Source: Anthoceros angustus | Lineage: Eukaryota; Streptophyta; Anthocerotopsida; Anthocerotales; Anthocerotaceae | Length of the DNA: 64,000 bases | Assembly (NCBI GenBank): GCA_010909165.1 | Contig: MU008180.1 | Span: forward strand, 185,884-249,883 | Direction of reading: 5' to 3' | Shown: positions 58,301-64,000 of the stretch, piece by piece | Layout: each line of letters begins with the position of its first letter | How positions within the stretch are numbered: position 1 is the stretch's first letter | The notes under the pieces: generated by a model | Told to the model about the DNA's origin: nothing | Seen by the model: only the letters and a program-made list of their open reading frames with translations | Database searches by the model: none | Made by a program: the position numbers and the translations under genes

Positions 58301-58323
58301 GAACGCTCATTGCCATGTAACAA
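55318..58323 (-). CDS. PPR protein, PLS class with C-terminal E domain, no DYW domain
   Basis: A single frame of about 1,000 codons made of seven to eight PLS blocks (for example MYAKCGSLEDARHVFDSLFE, RDVVSWNAMIAGYAEQEEGD, GVLPDSRTYVATLKAC). The end, SWIEHGGKVLMFSVRDKKQQ followed by RILTTLDELNAQIIQL, is an E domain; there is no deaminase. Such proteins bind organellar RNA and select editing sites, borrowing a DYW partner. Four consecutive blocks (about residues 264-669) carry the same 16-residue insertion in the L motif. The frame opens after a stop near 58,360 and has no ATG before residue 42 (58,200); an acceptor-like TTACTGTCTGCAG near 58,283 suggests a missing first exon with the targeting peptide. 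Alternatively translation starts at 58,200. Its upstream neighbour on the same strand is an OSB-type remnant ending 13 bp away. Confidence 0.88.
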   Translation of the reverse strand: MLHGNERSKRLTVCSVECKDAELKRLCEEGRLEEAITSLHWMDERGSQISMETYDCLFQGCSRKKAISEAKLLHAFISNKGLESNVYLGNSIVIMLVKCGSLSDAMQVFNRLSVRKVSTWTELISAYVKEERDREALDLYHKMKEEGVKPNKYTLASILKACASLAEIHEGRQIHAEAAKTRCELDFFVGTALVDMYAKCGSMVEAQSVFDRLDKRDVVSWNTMILGYVLQELGQEALSLYARMQAEGKIENKWIFVSVLKACACLVADEVAMPMFERPIKAQSLARGKTIHEKICKAGFESDVFIGNALVYMYARCGSIQDARYVFNLMSQRDLISWNVMFGVYAEHDLLDEALKLYSQMQDAGVSPNERIFVSMLKACSGMAGIERGTLVEGHPVKVQCLHAVKAIHAEAVQRSYELDVYIGNTLVHMYAKCGSVSDAQQVFDRLSIHDVVSWNAMLAGYAEQEQSEDGLQLYAQMQQKGVTPDSRTFVGALKACAVAANVEECTFTNGQRVKSRALQMGKAIHAELIHQGYGSHRMICNTLVHMYAKCGSLEDARHVFDSLFERDVVSWNAMIAGYAEQEEGDRALQAFAGMQTAGVLPDSRTYVATLKACGSLAATEKGELVDGYTVKADALQKGALVHAEICRRGYASDTFVCNSLINMYAKCGSVVDAWNVFDTHPGRDVVSWNSMMGAYIEQELELKALQLYMRMRREGVILSEATFLCILRACGNVGALRMCTDIQHDVIQNGMENSVLVATALIHAYGKCGRMVKAQQLFDTLSKQDVVAWNGLISGYARHGDYTTSLQCFSQMQDAGIQPDEITFVCLFTACSHAGTVEKGLQYFMSMSRDYRIAAVRQHYSCVIDILGRAGLLKQAETLLLTMPMQPDVAMWLSLLGACRKHGDMESGRRAFNRAVELEPKQSAAYILMSNIYALGGLLEEARQVERMRRGAGGRKKPGQSWIEHGGKVLMFSVRDKKQQRRSERILTTLDELNAQIIQL

Positions 58324-58336
58324 GTCAGTCGTGGTA

Positions 58337-58727
58337 TCAGACGTTAATCTTTGTTTCTATCACCAATTTTACCAATGACGCATACTTGTTGATTTCCAGA
58401 TCACCTAGCTTTGTTGCGACCCAAGCAGGTGTGAAATGACTACTGATACACAGGGCACCATTCTTGGTCTTGTGTCGAAAGTCTGGTTGCTGGGGATTTT
58501 TCTGTTCAGAAAACAGTGACGCTTACAAGTAGTGTTTCTGAAAGGAACACAGCCCTCCACCTAGTGCAACTGATTGTTCAAACGCCCTGTAGCCAAAAGG
58601 TTTGAAAATAGTGAACCGTAAAACACATACCTTGTCCAGCCTATTGTCCCACCATAGGGAAGGATCTTTGAAGAATTCTTGCCAAAGGAGTTCCTGCCGC
58701 TCTTTTTTCTTCGCTTCGCTGTATGCC
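58337..58727 (-). pseudogene. Organellar ssDNA-binding (OSB) type PDF-motif exons, truncated
   Basis: Two minus-strand exons: 58,727-58,631 (between GCTGTAG acceptor and GTATGTG donor) gives ERQELLWQEFFKDPSLWWDN ending RLDK; from 58,503 (after CTGAACAG) follows KNPQQPDFRHKTKNGALCIS. Together they form the PDF motif (WxxFFxxPxxWWDNRxxKxNPxxPDFxHK) of plant OSB proteins. The rest of the motif (HFTPAWVATKLGD) is present but two bases out of frame, so the copy is either frameshifted or misassembled. No OB-fold exon was found upstream, where a different pseudogene lies. OSB proteins bind organellar single-stranded DNA and restrain recombination. Probably a remnant; a fusion to the PPR gene is considered under findings. 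Confidence 0.6.
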
Positions 58728-58854
58728 CTACAGCCTACACGAAAGCGGCTACTGGCATGAGCACATTCACCAGTGAGACCAGAGTAAACGTTTTGATCAA
58801 AACAATCACATGTGAGTCTCACCTACAGCAGGAGATTCGGAGTCGTGTCCTTGT

Positions 58855-59480
58855 TCTACGACCTGCAGCTCTTGTCCTATCCAGCTGGGCCTCCCCTCAT
58901 TGTGCATCCTCAAATATTCGTTCCCTACCTGATGAAGCAAGTCAGGCTTGGTGGAAGATGTCTGCAAACTCCACGCTTTCACCAGCCTTGAGGTGGCCCC
59001 CGTCATGGTGCTGTAGAACCCACCTCCAGCAGCTCTTTCACCCATAGCTGCTACAATCTTCTCACCTTCGTGACCCAGTTGTCACGCACTCCGGAAGAAT
59101 TTGAGAAAACCTTTGCGCAGTAGCTTGCCACTTCCATCCGCTCGAATGCTACCCAGCCTCTGCATGTCACCAGATACTGGTGGGCACCAACGTCCATGGC
59201 AGATTCTGGGAGTTGGTGATGTTGGTGAATGCTCTGGCTCCGTCTGCAGCGGGATATCGTGCGTACCATTGTTAATGGTGAGAAGCCTGGGCGCCTCTCC
59301 GAAGTTGTAGTCTGTGCCAGGGCCTGATGGGCAGTTGGGACCTCCGGGCATCAAGCAGTCTTATCTCCAGGCGCGGCATCCTCCCAGCCTGTTGCTCCAG
59401 ACTACCGTGCCGCTGTCAGTGTTCAGAGCCACCATAGCTTTGCTCCCAATAGACCCTGGTACACACGAGATACTGAGCTT
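58855..59480 (-). pseudogene. PQQ/polyvinyl-alcohol dehydrogenase-like pseudogene
   Basis: Minus-strand fragments in several frames line up in order with the plant polyvinyl-alcohol-dehydrogenase-like beta-propeller family as I recall it: GSKAMVALNTDSGTVVWSNR, then NCPSGPGTDYNFGEAPRLLT (compare CPPGPxPDADFGEAPMLLxI), then TNITNSQNLPWTLVP, GWVAF, and AGGGFYSTMTGATSRLVKAW. Frame changes and stops separate them, so it is a decayed gene copy. Its 5' part may extend beyond 59,700, where only weak similarity (KVWMTKTPDA) is visible. Confidence 0.5.
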
Positions 59481-59499
59481 CACGCAGTGTTTTTTTGCA

Positions 59500-61395
59500 T
59501 CACTCTTTCACCATGTGTTGAGCTAAGCTTGCCTGGCTCAGCAGTGGGAGTGTTCGGACTGCTCCCATTGATGCTCCAAACTTTGGAGCATCAATGACAG
59601 AAGCATGTAAGGGTTTCCTGGTTCACAATCGCTATCAAAGCCACCGCCTTCATGAGTGATACTGGATTACTAGCTTTGGGCAGCCTTAGCTGCAAAGCCA
59701 CGTGCCTGCCTCATTGCATCAGGCGTCTTCGTCATCCAAACTTTGTCCGCTCCGGCACAGGTAATCCGTGGGCGCCCCGCTCCCTTCATTTCTCGTCCCT
59801 AAGATCATGTGACTAACAGCCTCATGTCAGCTGCATTTTCAGCTTCCATTTCGATCAGCTTCCGGCAGTAGCTTGGCAAGCCACGTCCATCAGCTCGTTT
59901 GCTGGAGGGCTGCTTTGAACGGCCCCTGCGCTTGGACATGACCGCACTGTAATGGTGTGAGCAGGAGCAGGGCAGGGGCGATGCCGCACAGAAAATTTCT
60001 GCAAAATTCATGTGCAGCGGCTTCACAAGAGACTGACAGAATGTTGTCACTATGCCCACAAAGTATGTACATACATACGTAGTTCTAGTTTCGTGTGCTC
60101 TGTAATGCAGGCACATGTGAGCAGCAGGGGCCATAGCTCGCGGCTTCATAACAAAGCGGTGGGCAAAATATGGGACCCAAGACTACGCCGAACATGAAAT
60201 GCAAAATCCGCAGCCGCAGCGCTGCACACTTGAATCTGGACAGGACCACGCCACAGGCTTACGCATCCACATCCAGGCGTGGGACGAAAGTACACATGGA
60301 ACGGCGTTGGTAGCAGCGATTTCGCACACCCTGACGCGGATTGCGTGGCAGATCTGGGAGAGGCAGCTGGATCAATTGCACGCTCTGGGGGTCGTGAATG
60401 GCAACTTCACTACCGGTATCCTTCCCGGTTAATTGGCTTCGCAGAGATAAAGTAGGATGGGCTTTGCGGACCCGGAAGACTTGGTAGAGATGGGGACTGG
60501 ATAACGCGGTTTGGGAGCCCTCCACCGCAATCCAGGTACATATTCTGGGCAGGCTAATACGTCATCACGAACCGCACAGCTTTAGGATACGAGTGGAACA
60601 TGCCAATTTTTTTGAATCCAACTGCAAACTGAATCCTCCTCGAAGCCTCGAGGATCCTCGCCCTCCGTGATGAAAAGAGGAATTGTCCTCGGAGAGCACA
60701 TAGTTATCAGACGGTCTTCCCATCTGTGGTGGAATCGGTTCTAAGACTGTCAAACTTATCCAATGCTGCGTCATAACTCATGACGCCTGTACCTCCCAAT
60801 CTGTCCAGCGCCGTGGCTGCGTCATCGGTCATGAGATGAAGGTCTGCTGGCTGAAGAAGCATAAAGCTTGATAATCGGACCTGAACGAAATGAATGATAC
60901 CGCATGTCTCGCACGTAGCAGATGCAGGATGCAGGACTGCAAGCCCGTTTTATGATGTAACCCATGTTTGGTGAAGTTGATTTTGGATGTTTGGGATCAG
61001 AATGTGCGTCTCTGTCTCTTCCTGCTGCATCTTGTAATCTATTTAGGCCAGCAATCAGAATAGTGTGGTGAGAAAACAAAGGGGAAAGGGTGCTGAGAAA
61101 GAAACCTCTCGAAAGATTTTATAGCATAAGAAAATGAGCACGGATTGGAATGAGGAACTGTTTGGTGCAGGAGGAAGAGCTCGGATCCAGCTGTCTGCCC
61201 TGTTTTTTTCAAATAATTCTGAAAATATTTTCATACAAAAAGACCCTTAAAACCGGTCCAGGCCCTTTCAAGTCAAAAAGGCCTGGGGGTATCTGGGGTG
61301 AAAGGATGAAAAGCATGCAGTAAGCAGTCAAGGGCTGAAAAGGATGGCAGGGCTTATTCATCCAACCATCTCAACCAGAACCAGGATATCATGAT
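59500..61395. other. Gene-free stretch between pseudogenes
   Basis: Frames of 60-115 codons on both strands without domains. A 78-codon plus frame at 60,199-60,432 is Trp/His-rich but unrecognised. Probably decayed gene and repeat sequence. Confidence 0.35.
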
Positions 61396-61397
61396 GG

Positions 61398-61510
61398 TTA
61401 ACAAGTGTGAGCGCCAGCCATCCTGATTTCAGGCACAAGACGTTCAAGGAGGCGCTGTGGCTGCATAACCGAGACAAACCTGGGGTGGATGGATGTCTAC
61501 CTGAGCTGGA
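61398..61510 (+). pseudogene. Second OSB-type PDF-motif fragment, opposite strand
   Basis: The plus strand reads HPDFRHKTFKEALWLHNRDK, the second half of a PDF motif (PDFKHKxxxEALWL). No first-half exon (WWDNR) was found upstream on plus, and an in-frame stop lies a few codons before. A stray fragment 0.2 kb beyond the 3' end of the DYW-class PPR gene, in opposite orientation to both PPR genes. Confidence 0.5.
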
Positions 61511-61723
61511 GACTGGTGCTGGGAAACGGCGCCTCTTCCGCATGTGGTCTACACCACGATGCAAATGTGTGGTGTATAGGATGACAAAACTACATCTAGA
61601 CATCTATGTTGCTTTGGAAGCAGAGTTTTATCTGCTGGACTTCAGGTGGATGCCTTTAAGTGGCATTCCTTCTCATTCCAGCATCGAGATAGATTTCAAT
61701 GGCCATGCCGGGACATTGCTAAA

Positions 61724-64000
61724 TTAGTGGCGATCTCCACACGAGCACGACCCCTGTACAAAACGATGCACAGAATGTGCATCTCTAACCGTGATCTCTC
61801 GCTTTTCAACACGTGACAAAACCTTCGTGCTACTATGACAGTCACTACACATGAGGAGATTCTTTGTGACCAGCAACGGTGTGCCGTCGGGTGTATTGAG
61901 TAGACCATAAGCCAAGGCTAGCTTCTCAGCATGCCCACACAGGGCATCTTCCTTCTCCTTTTCTGATACTGCCTTCAGTACTAACTCTGTTCGAGGAGTA
62001 TGTCCTTCCTCTTTCAACCTCAAATTCACGCTCGTCAGTTTGGAAGAGAGGTCATCCCTCTTTTCCCCTACTGTGAACTCGTGCACCTTGTTCCTCACTT
62101 CAATGGTTGCCTTTGCTGGCTTCTTCTTAGCCCCTGCGGACTTCCTCAGGTTTTCTAGTCTCTCCACCTCTCCCCATCGGCCACAATTTGCATACATACT
62201 AGCCAACATTACATATGCAGCTGCATTTTCAGGTTCCACAGATATCACACGACCAAAACATCTGCCTGCACGCTCAATGTCACCATGGCTTTTGCAGGCA
62301 CTCAGCAAAGATGTCCATCCTACTATAGCCCTCTCGCAAGGCAGGGTCTGCAGAATTTTCTCGGCTTCATCCAGACGGCCTGAGCGCCCAAGAAGATCCA
62401 CCATGCAATGGTAGTGGTCCAATTCGGGCGTGATGCCATGCTCCTCCTCCATTTTCGCAAAATACTGCTGTCCCTCAACTACCAGGCCCTCGCGACTGCA
62501 GGCTACTAGAAGGCAAATGAAAGTAGCCTTGTTGGGCTCCACCCCATGCTGTTGCATCTCTTGGAAACACCTCACTGCTTTGCTGCCATCGTTACACTGG
62601 CCGTAGCCATTGATCATGGCATTCCATGTGACCACATCCCTTTTTGGCATCCTGTCAAAAACCTCACGAGCATCCTCCAAACTCCCACATTTCGCATACA
62701 TATCTACAAGGCAGTTGGAGACAACCACATGACCTTCCAGGCAGCTTTCCTTTACCTGTGCATGCAGTTGCTTTCCCTGCTGCAAAGCTCCAACTGTTGC
62801 ACAAGCTTTTAAGAGGCAGGTAAGGGTAAAGTGATCAGCCGGTGTCATGCCCTCCTGTTGCATCCTTGTATGAAGGGCGAGGGCTTCTCGACCCAGCCCT
62901 TGCTGGACATAGCCGTTGATCATGCTTGTCCATGTCAGCACGTCTCTGGTCGGCATTTCATTAAAAACTTGTAGAGCATCATCTATGCTTCCGCATTTTG
63001 CATACATGTTGATGAGGCAGTTACCAACCACCAGACCAGGTTCAAAGCCACTGTCCTTAATCTGTGCATGGATTAGCTTCCCCTGAACCAAATCCCCTAC
63101 GCTGCCACATGCTTTGAGGAGGCAAGCAAATGTGAACTGATTGGCTGAGATAACGCCTTCATCTCCCATTCTTGCATATACAGCAAGGGCTTCCTGATCC
63201 AGTCCTTCCTGTACGTAGCCGTTGATCATGGCAGTCCATGTCACCACATTCTTTGAAGGCAATCTATCAAAAATTCTACGAGCTTCCTCTAAGCTCCCAC
63301 ATTTAGCAAACATGTCTACCAGACAGCTGCCAACAAGTACATCAGCCTCAAGTCCCAGTTTCTGAATTCGCGCATGAAGTTGCTTTCCTTGCTGCAAAGC
63401 TCTGACGCTGCCACATGCTTTCAAGAGACACACAAATGTGGCTTGCTCAGCTGGGCTTATGCCCTGCTGCTCCATGCTGGCGTACAGAGCAAGCGCTTTC
63501 TTACTCAGTCCTTGTCGAACATATCCATTTATCATGACATTCCATGTCACTACAGTTCTTGAGGGCATCCCATCGAATACTCGGCGAGCATCTTGTAGGC
63601 TCCCACATTTAGCATACATATCGACGAGACAGCTCCAAACGTACTCATCGGGCTCCTCTTCACCGTTCAGAATGTCATTATGCACCTCCTTGCCTGAGGC
63701 CAAATCTACTGCAGCGACGCATGCTTTAAGGACTGCCAAAAATATCCGGTTATCTGCCTTCCCATTTGCCTTCCGCATAAGCCTATAGAGCTTGATTGCC
63801 TGTTTCGGCTGTCCGTGCCTAGCATGCGCAAAAATCATGGACGCCCACATTTGGTTGCTTGGCTGAGACACCTTGGAGAAAACCTGCACCGCTTCCGCCA
63901 ACCTGCCATGAGAAGCATACATGCATATAACATGGTTGGCCAAGAACGCGTTTGACTCGTAGCCGCATTTCACAAGAAGGGCGTGGACTCGGCTGCCAAC
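61724..64000 (-). CDS. PPR protein, PLS class with DYW-type deaminase domain (5' end beyond window)
   Basis: An open frame from the window edge to TAA at 61,724-61,726; 758 residues are visible. Six or so PLS blocks (for example MYAKCGSLEDAREVFDRMPK, RDVVTWNAMINGYGQCNDGS) lead into E/E+ (ERAIVGWTSLLSACKSHGDI, AAAYVMLASMYANCGRWGEV) and a DYW domain with the zinc/catalytic HAEKLALAYGLL (HxE), CSDCH (CxxCH) and HRFVQGSCSCGD. The C-terminal tripeptide is DRH instead of DYW. The domain is a cytidine deaminase that performs C-to-U editing of organelle transcripts. No intron in the visible part. N-terminal targeting sequence lies outside the window. It could supply deaminase activity to E-class proteins such as its neighbour, an inference only. 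Confidence 0.93.
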   Translation of the reverse strand, partial: VGSRVHALLVKCGYESNAFLANHVICMYASHGRLAEAVQVFSKVSQPSNQMWASMIFAHARHGQPKQAIKLYRLMRKANGKADNRIFLAVLKACVAAVDLASGKEVHNDILNGEEEPDEYVWSCLVDMYAKCGSLQDARRVFDGMPSRTVVTWNVMINGYVRQGLSKKALALYASMEQQGISPAEQATFVCLLKACGSVRALQQGKQLHARIQKLGLEADVLVGSCLVDMFAKCGSLEEARRIFDRLPSKNVVTWTAMINGYVQEGLDQEALAVYARMGDEGVISANQFTFACLLKACGSVGDLVQGKLIHAQIKDSGFEPGLVVGNCLINMYAKCGSIDDALQVFNEMPTRDVLTWTSMINGYVQQGLGREALALHTRMQQEGMTPADHFTLTCLLKACATVGALQQGKQLHAQVKESCLEGHVVVSNCLVDMYAKCGSLEDAREVFDRMPKRDVVTWNAMINGYGQCNDGSKAVRCFQEMQQHGVEPNKATFICLLVACSREGLVVEGQQYFAKMEEEHGITPELDHYHCMVDLLGRSGRLDEAEKILQTLPCERAIVGWTSLLSACKSHGDIERAGRCFGRVISVEPENAAAYVMLASMYANCGRWGEVERLENLRKSAGAKKKPAKATIEVRNKVHEFTVGEKRDDLSSKLTSVNLRLKEEGHTPRTELVLKAVSEKEKEDALCGHAEKLALAYGLLNTPDGTPLLVTKNLLMCSDCHSSTKVLSRVEKREITVRDAHSVHRFVQGSCSCGDRH

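Noticed and set aside
55526-58320. Many 60-110 codon plus-strand frames opposite the E-class PPR gene
   Set aside because: Shadows of a strongly coding minus strand; no independent support.
1-64000. CRISPR arrays, rRNA genes, bacterial operons
   Set aside because: No regular spacer/repeat arrays and no rRNA phrases; spliced genes show eukaryotic nuclear DNA.

Overview
The window looks like nuclear DNA of a land plant, most likely a seed-free one (lycophyte, fern, hornwort or moss grade; I cannot resolve it further). The reasons are two PLS-class PPR genes of the organelle RNA-editing type (one ending in a DYW-like deaminase domain), plant-type nuclear genes with many introns of only about 45-180 bp, and plant Ty3/gypsy and Copia remnants.

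Layout. 1-20,600 is repeat-rich. A broken Ty3/gypsy-like element lies on the minus strand from the left edge (integrase, then RNase H/RT, then gag-like region) up to a tRNA-Asp primer-binding site at 10,166-10,183 and an LTR beginning at 10,188. Beyond it are minus-strand coiled-coil and basic reading frames of unknown origin. Several blocks are locally tandemly duplicated, and clusters of a 14-bp palindrome (CCTACCATGGTAGG) recur. 20,600-21,600 is unassigned. 21,700-23,610 is a GC-rich satellite of GGGCAAGGCGCGGGC-like units with an approx. 470-bp higher-order period.

24,700-47,900 is gene-rich: a PPR pseudogene (24.8-25.3 kb, -), NFU-type Fe-S scaffold (25.6-26.5, +), SLC13/tonoplast dicarboxylate-type transporter (28.2-30.4, +), dUTPase (30.8-31.5, -), mitochondrial co-chaperone HSCB (33.1-34.3, +), a Treslin-like replication protein (35.2-37.0, -, tentative), a 19-exon TFIIIC subunit of the GTF3C4 type (37.3-42.7, +), a MITE-like element (44.1-44.7) and a CBS-domain protein (46.4-47.9, +). 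Splice junctions were read by hand; the transporter, dUTPase, TFIIIC and CBS models each close to an exact multiple of three.

47,900-55,300 is mostly AT-rich and repetitive: a 72-bp tandem repeat, two tandem copies of a gutted PIF/Harbinger-type transposase, and a Copia tail. 55,300-64,000 holds an E-class PPR gene (-), a two-exon remnant of an organellar ssDNA-binding (OSB-type) protein directly upstream of it, a pseudogene resembling plant PQQ/polyvinyl-alcohol dehydrogenase, a second OSB-type fragment on the other strand, and a DYW-class PPR gene running off the right edge.

How the genes fit together: NFU and HSCB both serve mitochondrial Fe-S cluster biogenesis. dUTPase and the Treslin-like gene are replication-linked, and each has an E2F-type site upstream. 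The PPR and OSB-type sequences concern organelle nucleic acids. No operon-like organisation is expected. No CRISPR array, rRNA or convincing tRNA gene was seen. I did not find a clearly new biological system; the best leads are the OSB/PPR association, the palindrome family, the GC satellite and the paired E2F sites.
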